The notes: generated from the sequence alone by a model not told the origin. Shown: positions 1-9,307, counted from the stretch's first letter. The stretch is DNA of 64,000 nucleotides from Pseudomonas entomophila (GCF_013523125.1 NZ_JAAMQJ010000022.1:1-64000); one strand, 5' to 3'. Numbers and translations: made by a program.

Positions 1-8
1 CCCTCGGG

Positions 9-36
9 TTGAAATCCCTCCCCCCTTCCCCCATAT
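9..36 (+). promoter_or_regulatory. sigma-32 (RpoH) type promoter of hslVU
   Basis: TTGAAA at 9-14 and CCCCATAT at 29-36 are separated by 14 bases. This fits the heat-shock sigma factor consensus (CTTGAAA, 11-16 bases, CCCCATNT). It lies about 45 bases upstream of the hslV start, and hslVU is a known RpoH target in enteric bacteria. The motif is seen directly; heat-shock control is inferred. Confidence 0.75.
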
Positions 37-81
37 GAGTCTGCAACAGGCATTTTCGCCCCGCTGCGTGGAGACTCTCCC

Positions 82-612
82 TTGACTACCATCGTTTCAG
101 TCCGCCGCCACGGCAAAGTCGTCATGGCTGGCGACGGCCAGGTTTCCCTCGGCAATACCGTCATGAAGGGCAACGCGAAGAAAGTCCGCCGTCTCTACCA
201 CGGCCAGGTCATCGCTGGTTTCGCGGGCGCGACCGCCGATGCCTTCACCCTGTTCGAACGCTTCGAAGGGCAGCTGGAAAAGCACCAGGGCCATCTGGTC
301 CGTGCGGCCGTCGAGCTGGCCAAGGAATGGCGGACCGACCGTTCCCTGAGCCGTCTGGAAGCCATGCTGGCCGTGGCCAACAAGGATGCCTCGCTGATCA
401 TCACCGGCAACGGTGACGTGGTCGAGCCGGAAGATGGCCTGATCGCCATGGGCTCCGGCGGCGCCTTCGCCCAGGCCGCCGCGCGCGCCCTGCTGAACAA
501 GACCGAGCTGTCGGCACGCGAGATCGCCGAGACAGCCCTGAACATCGCCGGTGACATCTGTGTGTTCACCAACCACAACCTGACCATCGAGGAGCAGGAC
601 CTGGCCGAGTGA
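82..612 (+). CDS. hslV: ATP-dependent protease proteolytic subunit HslV
   Basis: Peptidase subunit of the cytoplasmic HslUV (ClpQY) protease, a two-ring N-terminal-nucleophile hydrolase that degrades unfolded and regulatory proteins passed to it by HslU. The product is 176 residues, the usual family length. The start is TTG. After removal of the initiator the chain begins Thr-Thr-Ile-Val, exposing the conserved catalytic threonine, and the [10 protein letters not shown] block follows near residue 18. hslU lies 76 bases downstream, but a strong hairpin with a T-run separates the two genes. A sigma-32-like promoter precedes the gene. Confidence 0.97.
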   Translation: MTTIVSVRRHGKVVMAGDGQVSLGNTVMKGNAKKVRRLYHGQVIAGFAGATADAFTLFERFEGQLEKHQGHLVRAAVELAKEWRTDRSLSRLEAMLAVANKDASLIITGNGDVVEPEDGLIAMGSGGAFAQAAARALLNKTELSAREIAETALNIAGDICVFTNHNLTIEEQDLAE

Positions 613-626
613 TCAGCTGTTCTGGC

Positions 627-651
627 GCCCGGCCCCGGTGGCCGGGCTTTT
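627..651 (+). terminator. Terminator-like hairpin between hslV and hslU
   Basis: GCCCGGCC (627-634), a 5-base loop, GGCCGGGC (640-647) and then TTTT. The 8-bp all-GC perfect stem with a short T-run has the form of an intrinsic terminator but sits inside the presumed hslVU operon. It probably acts as a partial terminator or a 3' stabiliser of hslV mRNA. Confidence 0.6.
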
Positions 652-688
652 CCACGCTGAACCACGTCGTCCGAGGACCCACATCACC

Positions 689-2035
689 ATGTCCATGACC
701 CCCCGCGAGATCGTCCACGAACTCAACCGTCACATCATCGGCCAGGACGACGCCAAGCGCGCCGTGGCCATCGCGCTGCGCAACCGCTGGCGGCGCATGC
801 AGCTGCCGGCCGAGCTGCGCGCCGAGGTGACCCCGAAGAACATCCTCATGATCGGTCCGACCGGCGTCGGCAAGACCGAGATCGCCCGTCGCCTGGCCAA
901 GCTGGCCAATGCGCCGTTCATCAAGGTCGAAGCGACCAAGTTCACCGAAGTCGGCTACGTCGGCCGTGACGTCGAATCGATCATCCGCGACCTGGCCGAT
1001 GCCGCGCTGAAGCTGCTGCGCGAGCAGGAGATCATCCGCGTGCGCCACCGCGCCGAAGATGCCGCCGAGGAGCGCATCCTCGATGCCCTGCTGCCGCAGG
1101 CACGCACCGCCAGCAGCTTCGCCGAGGAAGCCGCACCGAGCAGCAGCGACTCCAACACCCGCCAGCTGTTCCGCAAGCGCCTGCGCGAGGGTCAGCTGGA
1201 CGACAAGGAGATCGAGATCGAAGTCGCCGAGAACGCGGGCGTCGAGATCGCCGCGCCGCCCGGCATGGAAGAGATGACCAACCAGCTGCAGAGCCTGTTC
1301 GCCAACATGGGCAAGGGCAAGCGCAAATCGCGCAAGCTCAAGGTCAAGGAAGCGTTGAAGATGGTGCGCGACGAAGAAGCCGGCCGCCTGGTCAACGAGG
1401 AAGAACTCAAGGCCAATGCCCTGGAAGCGGTCGAACAGCATGGCATCGTGTTCATCGACGAGATCGACAAGGTCGCCAAGCGCGGCAACGTCGGCGGTGC
1501 CGACGTCTCCCGTGAAGGTGTGCAGCGCGACCTGCTGCCGCTGATCGAGGGCTGCACCGTCAACACCAAGCTGGGCATGGTCAAGACCGACCACATCCTG
1601 TTCATCGCTTCCGGCGCGTTCCACCTGAGCAAGCCGAGCGACCTGGTGCCGGAACTGCAGGGCCGTCTGCCGATCCGCGTCGAGCTCAAGGCCCTGACCC
1701 CCGAGGACTTCGAGCGCATCCTGCAAGAGCCGCACGCCTCGCTGACCGAACAGTACCGCGAGCTGCTCAAGACCGAAGGCCTGAACATCGAGTTCGCGCC
1801 CGAGGGCATCAAGCGCCTGGCTGAAATCGCCTACCAGGTCAACGAGAAGACCGAGAACATCGGTGCCCGTCGCCTGCACACCCTGCTGGAGCGCCTGCTG
1901 GAAGAAGTCTCCTTCAGCGCCGGCGACATGGCCAGCGGCCATGACGAAACCCCGCTGCGTATCGATGCCGACTACGTGAACGGTCACCTCGGTGAACTGG
2001 CGCAGAACGAAGACCTGTCTCGCTACATTCTCTGA
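689..2035 (+). CDS. hslU: HslUV protease ATPase subunit HslU
   Basis: AAA+ unfoldase ring that recognises, unfolds and threads substrates into HslV. The protein has 448 codons including stop. The start is the ATG giving [12 protein letters not shown], preceded by a purine-rich CCGAGGA stretch; an in-frame ATG at 638 would add an unconserved leader. Walker A (GPTGVGKT) is at about residues 56-63 and Walker B (VFIDEID) near 255. The I-domain lies between them and includes a lysine-rich segment. The sensor-2 region reads [18 protein letters not shown] near the C-terminus. A terminator hairpin follows the stop. Confidence 0.97.
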   Translation: MSMTPREIVHELNRHIIGQDDAKRAVAIALRNRWRRMQLPAELRAEVTPKNILMIGPTGVGKTEIARRLAKLANAPFIKVEATKFTEVGYVGRDVESIIRDLADAALKLLREQEIIRVRHRAEDAAEERILDALLPQARTASSFAEEAAPSSSDSNTRQLFRKRLREGQLDDKEIEIEVAENAGVEIAAPPGMEEMTNQLQSLFANMGKGKRKSRKLKVKEALKMVRDEEAGRLVNEEELKANALEAVEQHGIVFIDEIDKVAKRGNVGGADVSREGVQRDLLPLIEGCTVNTKLGMVKTDHILFIASGAFHLSKPSDLVPELQGRLPIRVELKALTPEDFERILQEPHASLTEQYRELLKTEGLNIEFAPEGIKRLAEIAYQVNEKTENIGARRLHTLLERLLEEVSFSAGDMASGHDETPLRIDADYVNGHLGELAQNEDLSRYIL

Positions 2036-2042
2036 GGCCTCG

Positions 2043-2074
2043 AGCTCCAAGCTCCAAGCTCCAAGCTCCAAGCT
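2043..2074 (+). repeat. Heptamer tandem repeat (AGCTCCA, about 4.6 copies)
   Basis: Four perfect copies of AGCTCCA followed by AGCT, starting seven bases after the hslU stop. On the other strand the unit reads CTTGGAG, one member of the CTTGNNN heptamers found at several intergenic sites in this window. The last copies form the left arm of the hslU terminator. Confidence 0.9.
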
Positions 2075-2099
2075 GATTGGGTCGGCTTGGAGCTTTTTT
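2064..2099 (+). terminator. Intrinsic terminator of hslVU
   Basis: AGCTCCAAGC (2064-2073), an 11-base loop and GCTTGGAGCT (2085-2094), followed by a T-run to 2099. The left arm lies in a 7-bp tandem repeat, so the right arm can pair in more than one register. Confidence 0.85.
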
Positions 2100-2177
2100 G
2101 TTCACTCGCGCCCTCAGTGGCCTTGCACACTACTTTTGCGCCGAGACAAACGCCTCACGTATCGTCACTACGCACCA

Positions 2178-2212
2178 CTTGCCGCTTGCCGCTTGCCGCT
2201 TGTGACTTGTAG
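2178..2212 (+). repeat. Heptamer repeat (CTTGCCG x3, CTTGTGA, CTTGTAG)
   Basis: Five consecutive seven-base units, all beginning CTTG, in the gap between hslU and the DUF971 gene. Three are identical and two diverge in the last three bases. Same family as the arrays near 2043, 11999, 26903 and 27007. Confidence 0.8.
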
Positions 2213-2245
2213 CGTTGTACCCCCACCACCATCGAGACCGCCGCC

Positions 2246-2623
2246 ATGCCCAGATTGCCCAGCGCGATCAACCTGAACAAGGCCACCAGGACCTTGATCC
2301 TGACCTATGGGTCTGACGAGGTGTATCACCTGCCGGCCGAGTTCCTGCGGGTTCATTCTCCGTCCGCCGAGGTACAGGGCCATGGCAAGCCGATCCTGCA
2401 AGTCGGCAAGTTGGGCGTAGGGCTGGTTGGCGTCGAGCCGGCCGGCCAGTATGCGCTCAAGCTGACCTTCGACGATGGGCACGACAGCGGCCTGTTCACC
2501 TGGGACTACCTGGAGCAGCTGTGCCTGCGGCAGGAGGCGCTGTGGACGGACTACCTCGAAGCGCTGCGCCAGGCCGGGCGCTCTCGCGACCCGTCCGAAT
2601 CCGTGGTCAAACTGATGCTGTGA
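2246..2623 (+). CDS. DUF971 family protein (GBBH-like N-terminal domain)
   Basis: A small 125-residue cytoplasmic protein. The segment with TLILTYGSDEVYHLPAEFLRV and then LKLTFDDGHDSGLFTWDYL matches the DUF971 fold, which also forms the N-terminal domain of gamma-butyrobetaine hydroxylases and occurs in some iron-sulfur-linked proteins. No catalytic function is established for the stand-alone form. It lies between hslU and phaC1, a conserved Pseudomonas position, 102 bases before the phaC1 start. No signal peptide or membrane segment is visible. Confidence 0.85.
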   Translation: MPRLPSAINLNKATRTLILTYGSDEVYHLPAEFLRVHSPSAEVQGHGKPILQVGKLGVGLVGVEPAGQYALKLTFDDGHDSGLFTWDYLEQLCLRQEALWTDYLEALRQAGRSRDPSESVVKLML

Positions 2624-2724
2624 GTTGTGCTTGAATGAGGTGCAGGGCCGCGACAGTCCTCCCTGCACTCCGGCGCAGCCTGATGCGTCACGACCCTTCG
2701 CCTGAGCACAAGGAAGCCTCATCG

Positions 2725-4395
2725 ATGCGTCGCACCCCTTCCAGCGAGCGGCCGACCCGCAACGCCGACGGTTTGAACCCCCTCACGGGCCTGCAAGGCA
2801 AGGACCTGCTGGCGAGTGCGCATACCCTCGCATGGCATGCCTTGCGTCATCCGCTGCACAGTGCCCAGCATGCCTACCGACTGGGTGAGCGGCTCAAGGA
2901 GGTGCTGGCAGGCACTTCCCTGCTGGAGCCGGCGCGTGGCGATCGCCGCTTCGCCGACCCGACCTGGGCCCAGAACCCGTTCTACCGCCGCGGTCTGCAG
3001 GCTTACCTGGCGTGGCGCGACGAGCTGCATGACTGGGTCGAGCACAGCGCCCTGGCGCCCGACGACATCCGTCGTGGCCATTTCCTCATCCACCAGCTCA
3101 CCGACGCTGTGGCACCGACCAATTCGCCCGCCAACCCGGCCGCGCTCAAGCGCCTGCTCGAGACGGGTGGTCAAAGCGCCTTCGCGGGCCTGGCCAACCT
3201 GGCCAGGGACTGGCTGGACAATGGCGGCATGCCTCGCCAGATCGACCCGAATGCGTTCGTCGTGGGCCGAGACGTGGCCACCACCGACGGCGCGGTGGTC
3301 TATCGCAACGACGTGCTCGAGCTGATCCAGTACCGCCCCCTCACGGACCAGGTGCACGAGCGCCCCTTGCTGATCGTGCCGCCCCAGATCAACCGGTTCT
3401 ACGTCTTCGACCTGACTCCGGACAAGAGCCTGGTGCGCTACGGCCTGTCGATCGCCCAGCAGACCTTCATGATCAGCTGGCGCAACCCGACCGCGGACCA
3501 GCGTGAATGGGGGCTGTCGACCTACGTCGAAGCGCTCAAGGAGGCGATCGACGCCCTGCGGGTCATCACGGGCAGCCCGGACGTGAACGTGCTGGGCGCC
3601 TGCTCCGGCGGGATCACCTGTGCCGCCCTGGCCGGCCACTATGCGGCGCTGGGGCAGCCTGCGCTGCATAGCCTGACGCTGCTGGTCAGCGTGCTCGATG
3701 CTTCGCTGGACAGCCCACTGGCGCTGTTCACCAACGACCGGACGCTGGACGAAGCGCGCCAGCGCTCCTACCAGGCCGGCGTGCTGGAGGGCAAGGACCT
3801 GGCCCGCCTGTTCGCCTGGATGCGCCCCAATGACCTGGTCTGGCACTACTGGGTCAACAACTACCTGCTGGGCCTGGCGCCACCTCCGTTCGACATCCTG
3901 TTCTGGAACAACGACACCACACGGCTGCCGGCCGCGTTTCACGGCGACCTGATCGACCTGTACCGACACAACCCACTGACCCGCGCCCACGCCCTGGAGG
4001 TCTGCGGCACGGCGATCGACCTCGCCCAGGTGCGCGCGGACGTCTATTGCCTGGGCGCCACCACCGACCACATCACGCCGTGGCAGGCCTGTTACCGCTC
4101 AGCGCGCCTGTTCGGTGGCCAGGTCGAGTTCGTGCTGTCCAACAGTGGGCACGTGCAGAGCATTCTCAACCCGCCTGGCAACCCCAAGACACGTTTCCAG
4201 GCCGGCCCGGCCAGGGTCGACGATCCGCAGGCCTGGGAGGGTGAGGCAACACGCCATGCCGGCTCCTGGTGGCCCCATTGGCACGCGTGGCTAGAAGGGC
4301 GTTCAGGCCCCTTGAAAGCCGCGCCCGCGCAGTTGGGCGATGCATACCACGCGCCGGACGCCGCTGCACCCGGGACCTATGTCCATGACCGCTGA
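2725..4395 (+). CDS. phaC1: Class II medium-chain-length PHA synthase PhaC1
   Basis: Polymerises (R)-3-hydroxyacyl-CoA into medium-chain-length polyhydroxyalkanoate at the granule surface. It is 556 residues, close to the usual 559. The start at 2725 has AGGAAG eight bases upstream; a longer in-frame reading from 2635 lacks family similarity. The catalytic Cys293 sits in GACSGGIT, with Asp448 (DHITPW) and His476 (SGHVQSILNPPG). The motifs QYRP, VHERPLL and LGACSGG point to PhaC1 rather than PhaC2. The N-terminal 70 residues diverge noticeably from the putida sequences I know. phaZ follows, but phaC2, phaD, phaF and phaI do not. Confidence 0.93.
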   Translation: MRRTPSSERPTRNADGLNPLTGLQGKDLLASAHTLAWHALRHPLHSAQHAYRLGERLKEVLAGTSLLEPARGDRRFADPTWAQNPFYRRGLQAYLAWRDELHDWVEHSALAPDDIRRGHFLIHQLTDAVAPTNSPANPAALKRLLETGGQSAFAGLANLARDWLDNGGMPRQIDPNAFVVGRDVATTDGAVVYRNDVLELIQYRPLTDQVHERPLLIVPPQINRFYVFDLTPDKSLVRYGLSIAQQTFMISWRNPTADQREWGLSTYVEALKEAIDALRVITGSPDVNVLGACSGGITCAALAGHYAALGQPALHSLTLLVSVLDASLDSPLALFTNDRTLDEARQRSYQAGVLEGKDLARLFAWMRPNDLVWHYWVNNYLLGLAPPPFDILFWNNDTTRLPAAFHGDLIDLYRHNPLTRAHALEVCGTAIDLAQVRADVYCLGATTDHITPWQACYRSARLFGGQVEFVLSNSGHVQSILNPPGNPKTRFQAGPARVDDPQAWEGEATRHAGSWWPHWHAWLEGRSGPLKAAPAQLGDAYHAPDAAAPGTYVHDR

Positions 4396-4447
4396 GCCGA
4401 CGCCTTGCTCATCGCCTCAGCGCCCATCACCCCTACAGGAAAGCGCC

Positions 4448-5290
4448 ATGTCGCAGCCGTATGTCTTCAAGACCGTGCATGTGGACGGTCAATCCTTGCG
4501 CACGGTCGTGCGCCCAGGACAGCCGCACCTGACCCCGCTGCTGATCTTCAACGGCATCGGCGCCAACCTGGAACTGGTCTTCCCGTTCATCGAAGCCCTG
4601 GACCCTGCGCTCGAAGTCATCGCCTTCGATGCGCCGGGCGTCGGTGGCTCGTCGACGCCCCCTCGCCCCTACCGTTTCAGCGGCCTGGCGCGATTGAGCG
4701 CGCACCTGCTCGATACCCTGGGGTACGCCCAGGTCAACGTGATCGGCGTGTCTTGGGGAGGTGGCCTGGCCCAGCAGTTCGCCCGCGACTACCCGCAACG
4801 CTGCCGCAAGCTGATTCTGGCCGCGACCGCAGCCGGTGCCCCCATGGTGCCGGCCGAACCTCGCGTGCTCTGGGCGATGGCCAGCCCACGGCGCTACACG
4901 GACCCTGCCGAAACGGTGCGACTGGCGGGACTGATCTACGGCGGCAGCCTGCGCCACGACCCGGCCCTGGCGCTCGAGCACGCCGCGAAGGTCCGGGCCG
5001 GCGACCGGACGGGGTACTACTGGCAGTTGTTCGCGGCGCTGGGGTGGACCAGCCTGCACTGGTTGCACCGCTTGCGTCAGCCGACACTGGTGCTGGCGGG
5101 GGATGACGATCCGCTGATCCCCCTGATCAACATGCGGGTGCTGGCTTGGCGCATTCCCCATGCGCGCCTGCATGTCATCGACGATGGGCATCTGTTTCTC
5201 ATCACCCGGCCCGAGACCGTCGCGCCGATCGTCATGGCGTTCCTGCAGCAGGAGCGTCAGCCGGCGGTGGTGCATCCCAGGCCGGTCTAG
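4448..5290 (+). CDS. phaZ: Intracellular PHA depolymerase PhaZ
   Basis: Alpha/beta hydrolase that breaks down stored mcl-PHA to 3-hydroxy acids. It has 280 residues (family about 283). The start giving MSQPYVFKTVHVDG is supported by ACAGGAAA a few bases upstream. The nucleophile Ser102 lies in GVSWGGG; an acid residue in AGDDDPLIPL and the histidine of DDGHLFLIT complete the triad. It is cotranscribed with phaC1 over a 52-base gap. In the usual Pseudomonas cluster phaC2 follows directly; here the gene is followed by REP sequences and a convergent small gene. Confidence 0.93.
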   Translation: MSQPYVFKTVHVDGQSLRTVVRPGQPHLTPLLIFNGIGANLELVFPFIEALDPALEVIAFDAPGVGGSSTPPRPYRFSGLARLSAHLLDTLGYAQVNVIGVSWGGGLAQQFARDYPQRCRKLILAATAAGAPMVPAEPRVLWAMASPRRYTDPAETVRLAGLIYGGSLRHDPALALEHAAKVRAGDRTGYYWQLFAALGWTSLHWLHRLRQPTLVLAGDDDPLIPLINMRVLAWRIPHARLHVIDDGHLFLITRPETVAPIVMAFLQQERQPAVVHPRPV

Positions 5291-5331
5291 AGGGCTGGCT
5301 CAGCCGCGACAGGGCCGATCGGCAGCGCCTG

Positions 5332-5420
5332 CATCGCGGGCAAGCCCCACAGGTGGCTGCGACAAGCTGTACCCCTTTGGCACGGCTACGGGTGTGGGAG
5401 CCGGCTCGCCGGCGATCGGG
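5332..5420. repeat. Two REP elements downstream of phaZ
   Basis: A partial REP copy reads CATCGCGGGCAAGCCCCACAGG (5332-5353) and a second in inverted orientation reads GTGTGGGAGCCGGCTCGCCGGCGATC (5392-5417). The head-to-head arrangement is typical of Pseudomonas REP doublets. They occupy the position where phaC2-phaD-phaF-phaI would normally be found. Confidence 0.75.
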
Positions 5421-5441
5421 GGACAGGCAGCAGCCGGGGTG

Positions 5442-5717
5442 TCAGGCCAGCGCCTTGTCCAGCGCCCGCTCGATCTCGCCCTGGATGGTACCGCTCATCA
5501 TCGACAGCATCATGCCGAGCTTGAGGTCGATGCGGATGCTGTCGTCACCGATGAACACGCTGCCGTTGGCGCCGCTGCGCGAAATGTCGACGCGGTCGCC
5601 CTGCCAGTCGGCCTTGAGGTCGTACTTGCCGGACAGCTTGTCGACCAGGGCCTCGGCCTTGGCGCGTGCGGCTTCGCGGCCGAGGTGATGGGGACGTTCC
5701 ACGCTGATCTGGGTCAT
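5442..5717 (-). CDS. Polyhydroxyalkanoic acid system family protein
   Basis: A 91-residue protein of the PHA granule-region family (PHA_gran_rgn). It begins MTQISVERPHHLGREAARAKAEALVDKL and has a central beta-rich stretch (DRVDISRSGANGSVFIGDDSIRIDLKLG). Family members are found near pha genes in Pseudomonas and are thought to associate with PHA metabolism; the molecular role is unknown. It is convergent with phaZ and divergent from ubiE, with about 120 bases between the two starts. It is the only accessory pha gene kept at this locus. Confidence 0.85.
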   Translation of the reverse strand: MTQISVERPHHLGREAARAKAEALVDKLSGKYDLKADWQGDRVDISRSGANGSVFIGDDSIRIDLKLGMMLSMMSGTIQGEIERALDKALA

Positions 5718-5840
5718 TCATTGAATCCTGGGTGTAAGACAGTATCGATATTATGCCCGTGCCCATCGGGCAGCACACCCCGTCAAGACAAATCCGGCCG
5801 TTCGCCCTAGAATGGCGGTAATTTTTTCCGGTGAAGCGAT

Positions 5841-6611
5841 ATGAACGACCAGCGCAAAGACGGCCACGCCGAACCCACCACGCATTTCGGCTACAAGAAC
5901 GTCCCCGAGAGCCAGAAGGCGGCCAAGGTCGCCGAGGTCTTCCATTCGGTCGCAGCCAAGTACGACCTGATGAACGACGTGCTCTCCGGCGGCATGCACC
6001 GGCTGTGGAAGCGGTTCACCATCGAGCTGTCGGGTGTGCGGACGGGTAACCGCGTGCTGGACATCGCCGGTGGCACGGGCGATCTGGCCGCCAAGTTCTC
6101 GCGCCTGGTCGGCCCGACCGGCCAGGTGGTGCTAGCCGACATCAATGCCTCGATGCTCAAGGTGGGCCGCGATCGCCTGCTCGACCGCGGCGTGGCGGGC
6201 AACATCGAGTTCGTTCAGGCCGACGCCGAGAAGCTGCCCTTCCCGGACAACCACTTCGACTGCGTGACCATCGCCTTCGGCCTGCGCAACGTGACCCACA
6301 AGGAAGACGCCCTGCGCTCGATGCTGCGTGTGCTCAAGCCCGGTGGCCGCCTGCTGGTGCTGGAGTTCTCCAAGCCGACCAACGCCCTGATGTCCAAGGC
6401 CTACGACGCCTACTCCTTCGCCTTCATGCCGCTGGCGGGCAAGCTGATCACCAACGATTCGGAAAGCTACCGCTACCTGGCCGAATCGATCCGCATGCAC
6501 CCGGACCAGGAAACCCTGAAGTCGATGATGGTCAGCGCAGGCTTCGACCGCGTCACCTACCACAACATGACCAGCGGCATCGTCGCCCTGCACCGCGGGA
6601 TCAAGCCCTGA
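5841..6611 (+). CDS. ubiE: Ubiquinone/menaquinone C-methyltransferase UbiE
   Basis: SAM-dependent C-methyltransferase of ubiquinone synthesis (2-polyprenyl-6-methoxy-1,4-benzoquinol to the 3-methyl form). It has 256 residues. The SAM-binding motif [10 protein letters not shown] begins at residue 74. The family signatures [17 protein letters not shown] (residues about 41-57) and the [19 protein letters not shown] block are intact. Its stop overlaps the ubiJ start by one base (TGATG), and ubiB follows with another overlap, so the three form a translationally coupled ubiquinone operon. Confidence 0.97.
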   Translation: MNDQRKDGHAEPTTHFGYKNVPESQKAAKVAEVFHSVAAKYDLMNDVLSGGMHRLWKRFTIELSGVRTGNRVLDIAGGTGDLAAKFSRLVGPTGQVVLADINASMLKVGRDRLLDRGVAGNIEFVQADAEKLPFPDNHFDCVTIAFGLRNVTHKEDALRSMLRVLKPGGRLLVLEFSKPTNALMSKAYDAYSFAFMPLAGKLITNDSESYRYLAESIRMHPDQETLKSMMVSAGFDRVTYHNMTSGIVALHRGIKP

Positions 6612-7234
6612 TGCTGCTGGCCGGCCTCCTCGCCAGCGTCGAGCATGGCCTGAACCGCGTCCTGCGCCTGGACAGCACGGCCTTGCCGCGCCTGGCCAGC
6701 CTCGAGGGCAAGGTGATCGCCATCGACTGCCGTCAGCCGGCCTTGCAGCTGTTCCTGCTGCCCGACGAGGACGGCCTGATGCTGGCCGGCCAGTGGGAAG
6801 GGTCGGTGGACTGCACCCTGCGTGCACCGGCCAGCAGCCTGGCACGGCTGGCCCTGTCCAGGGACAAGACCCGTGTCCTGCACAGCCCCGAGGTCGAGCT
6901 GCTGGGCGACACCGGCCCGCTGCTCGAGCTGTTCGGCGTGCTGCAGGACCTGGAGCTGGACTGGGAGCATGAACTGGCCCGCTGGCTGGGGCCGGTGCCG
7001 ACCGCACTGTTGGCCGGACACGTGCGCCAACACGCGCGTTGGACCCAGGACGGCCTGGCGCGGTTCGGCCAGAACCTCGCCGAGTACCTGGCCGAGGAGT
7101 CGCGCACGCTGGTCGGCCAGCGCGAAGCGGAAGCGGCCTTCCGCGAACTCGATCACCTGAAAGTCGACCTCGAACGCCTCGAGGCGCGCCTGGCGCGCCT
7201 TGCCCGATCCCTTGATGCCAGCGATAACGCATGA
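6611..7234 (+). CDS. ubiJ: Ubiquinone biosynthesis accessory factor UbiJ (SCP2 domain)
   Basis: Non-catalytic lipid-binding accessory protein of the soluble ubiquinone-synthesis complex, 207 residues. The N-terminal two thirds form an SCP2 (sterol-carrier-like) domain, with stretches such as [24 protein letters not shown]; the C-terminal about 40 residues form a charged helix ([21 protein letters not shown]) likely to be coiled coil. The start overlaps the ubiE stop by one base and the end overlaps the ubiB start by four (ATGA). The position between ubiE and ubiB is conserved in gammaproteobacteria. Confidence 0.93.
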   Translation: MLLAGLLASVEHGLNRVLRLDSTALPRLASLEGKVIAIDCRQPALQLFLLPDEDGLMLAGQWEGSVDCTLRAPASSLARLALSRDKTRVLHSPEVELLGDTGPLLELFGVLQDLELDWEHELARWLGPVPTALLAGHVRQHARWTQDGLARFGQNLAEYLAEESRTLVGQREAEAAFRELDHLKVDLERLEARLARLARSLDASDNA

Positions 7235-8841
7235 AGCTGCTTGCCGTCCGCCGCCTGTTCCGCATCCAGCGCGTAGTGATCCGCTACCGCCTCGATGACG
7301 TGCTGTTCGACCTGCCGCTGCCCTGGTGGCTGCGCAGCCTTCGGCTGTTCATGCCGTGGCGCTGGTGGCCGCGCAAGCCTTCGCCGATCAGCCGTGGCGC
7401 CCGGCTGCGTATGGCCCTGCAAGACCTTGGGCCGATCTTCATCAAGTTCGGCCAGTTGCTGTCCACTCGACGCGACCTGCTGCCGGCCGACGTCGCCGAC
7501 GAGCTGATGCTGCTGCAGGACCGCGTGCCGCCGTTCGACCCGCAGAAGGCCGTGGCGTTGATCGAGGCGCAACTGGGCGCCACGGTCGGCGAGGTGTTCA
7601 GCCGTTTCGACGTCGAGCCGCTGGCCTCGGCCTCGGTCGCCCAGGTGCACGGGGCGCGGCTCAAGAGCGGCGAAGAGGTGGTGGTCAAGGTGGTGCGTCC
7701 GGGCCTGCGCCCGATCATCGCCCAGGACCTGGCCTGGCTGTTGCTGATCGCCAAGGGCGCCGAACGCGTCTCGGTCGATGCCCGGCGCCTGCACCCGGTC
7801 GAGGTGGTGGGCGACTACGAGAAGACCATCTACGACGAGCTCGACCTGCTGCGCGAAGCGGCCAACGCCAGCCAGCTGCGGCGCAACTTCGAAGGGTCCG
7901 ACCTGATGTACGTGCCCCAGGTGTACTGGGACTTCTGTCGGCCGAAAGTGCTGGTGATGGAGCGCATCTACGGCGTGCCGGTCACCGACCTGGCGACCCT
8001 GGCCGACCAGCGCACCGACATGAAGCTGCTGGCCGAGCGGGGTGTCGAGATCTTCTTCGCCCAGGTGTTCCGCGACAGCTTCTTCCATGCCGACATGCAC
8101 CCGGGCAACATCTTCGTCAGCACGGTCAAGCCCTGGGCGCCCAAGTACATCGCCATCGACTGCGGGATCGTCGGCAGCCTGACCCCGGAAGACCAGGACT
8201 ACCTGGCGCGCAACCTGTTCGCCTTCTTCAAGCGCGATTATCGCCGCGTCGCCCAGCTGCACATCGACTCCGGCTGGGTGCCGGCGCAGACCAAACTCAA
8301 CGAGTTCGAGGCGGCGATCCGTACCGTCTGCGAGCCGATCTTCGAAAAGCCGCTCAAGGACATCTCGTTCGGCCAGGTGCTGATGCGTCTGTTCCAGACC
8401 GCGCGCCGCTTCAACATGGAAGTCCAGCCGCAGCTGGTGCTGCTGCAGAAGACGCTGCTCAACATCGAGGGCCTGGGACGCCAGCTGTACCCGGAACTGG
8501 ACCTGTGGAGCACCGCCAAGCCCTATCTGGAACGCTGGATGCGCGAGCGCTACAGCCCCCGGGCCGTGCTGGGCAACCTGCAGAGCCAGGCCGAGCAGTT
8601 GCCGCACCTGGCCGACATGACCCGCGACCTGCTCGAGCGCCTGTCGCAGCCGCACCTGAAGGACCCGAAGCTGCCCCGTCAACGGCGTGACGAGGACCGC
8701 TGGGCCCTGCGCCTGCTGGGTGCAGGGCTGCTGGGGAGCGGCGTCACACTGATGCTGGGCGCGGCCAGTTTCAGCGACCCGGCCACCTGGCCTGCCTGGC
8801 TGATGCTCTGCAGCGGGCTCTATCTGATCGTGCGCCGATAG
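7231..8841 (+). CDS. ubiB: Ubiquinone biosynthesis regulatory kinase/ATPase UbiB
   Basis: Atypical kinase-like ATPase (ADCK/ABC1 family) needed for ubiquinone synthesis, probably by extracting lipid intermediates from the membrane. It has 536 residues. The KxGQ motif reads [15 protein letters not shown] (Lys at residue 72). The ADCK-specific alanine-rich loop is in ASASVAQVH, the catalytic loop is HADMHPGN (286-293), and IAIDCG carries the metal-binding aspartate. Two hydrophobic segments close the C-terminus, anchoring it to the inner membrane. The start overlaps ubiJ by four bases. About 70 bases separate it from hisI. Confidence 0.96.
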   Translation: MKLLAVRRLFRIQRVVIRYRLDDVLFDLPLPWWLRSLRLFMPWRWWPRKPSPISRGARLRMALQDLGPIFIKFGQLLSTRRDLLPADVADELMLLQDRVPPFDPQKAVALIEAQLGATVGEVFSRFDVEPLASASVAQVHGARLKSGEEVVVKVVRPGLRPIIAQDLAWLLLIAKGAERVSVDARRLHPVEVVGDYEKTIYDELDLLREAANASQLRRNFEGSDLMYVPQVYWDFCRPKVLVMERIYGVPVTDLATLADQRTDMKLLAERGVEIFFAQVFRDSFFHADMHPGNIFVSTVKPWAPKYIAIDCGIVGSLTPEDQDYLARNLFAFFKRDYRRVAQLHIDSGWVPAQTKLNEFEAAIRTVCEPIFEKPLKDISFGQVLMRLFQTARRFNMEVQPQLVLLQKTLLNIEGLGRQLYPELDLWSTAKPYLERWMRERYSPRAVLGNLQSQAEQLPHLADMTRDLLERLSQPHLKDPKLPRQRRDEDRWALRLLGAGLLGSGVTLMLGAASFSDPATWPAWLMLCSGLYLIVRR

Positions 8842-8913
8842 CCAGGCCCGGCGCTGGCTGGCACACTAGCGCCAGGGCTCGGTACAGGAGCGGGCCCGAT
8901 GCTGGAGTGAACG

Positions 8914-9306
8914 ATGAAAGACTGGCTGGACGAGATCAAGTGGAACGCCGATGGCCTAGTGCCGGCCATCGCCCAGGACCACCAGACCGGGCGCGTGCTG
9001 ATGATGGCCTGGATGAACCGCGAAGCGCTGGCGCTGACCGCCGCCGAGCAGCGCGCCATCTACTGGTCGCGCTCGCGTGGCAAGCTGTGGCGCAAGGGCG
9101 AGGACTCCGGGCATGTGCAGAAGCTGCACGAGCTGCGCCTGGATTGCGATGCCGACGTGATCATCCTGCGGGTCGAGCAGGTCGGCCACATCGCCTGCCA
9201 CACCGGACGCGAAAGCTGCTTCTACCGGGTGTTCGAGCACGGCCAGTGGGTCACCGTCGATCCGGTCCTGAAGGACCCGGATGCCATCTACCACGCAGGA
9301 CACTGA
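8914..9306 (+). CDS. hisI: Phosphoribosyl-AMP cyclohydrolase
   Basis: Third step of histidine synthesis: opens the adenine ring of phosphoribosyl-AMP. It has 130 residues, the monofunctional form; Pseudomonas keeps hisI and hisE as separate genes rather than a HisIE fusion. Zinc and magnesium ligand motifs are present: [15 protein letters not shown] (residues about 51-65), LDCDADVI and the late Cys pair in [13 protein letters not shown]. hisE begins two bases after the stop, so the two consecutive enzymes are cotranscribed. Confidence 0.97.
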   Translation: MKDWLDEIKWNADGLVPAIAQDHQTGRVLMMAWMNREALALTAAEQRAIYWSRSRGKLWRKGEDSGHVQKLHELRLDCDADVIILRVEQVGHIACHTGRESCFYRVFEHGQWVTVDPVLKDPDAIYHAGH

Positions 9307-9307
9307 C

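Noticed and set aside
2725-4395. Calling the PHA synthase PhaC2
   Set aside because: VHERPLL, LGACSGGITC and the surrounding residues fit PhaC1, and the gene holds the first position before phaZ.
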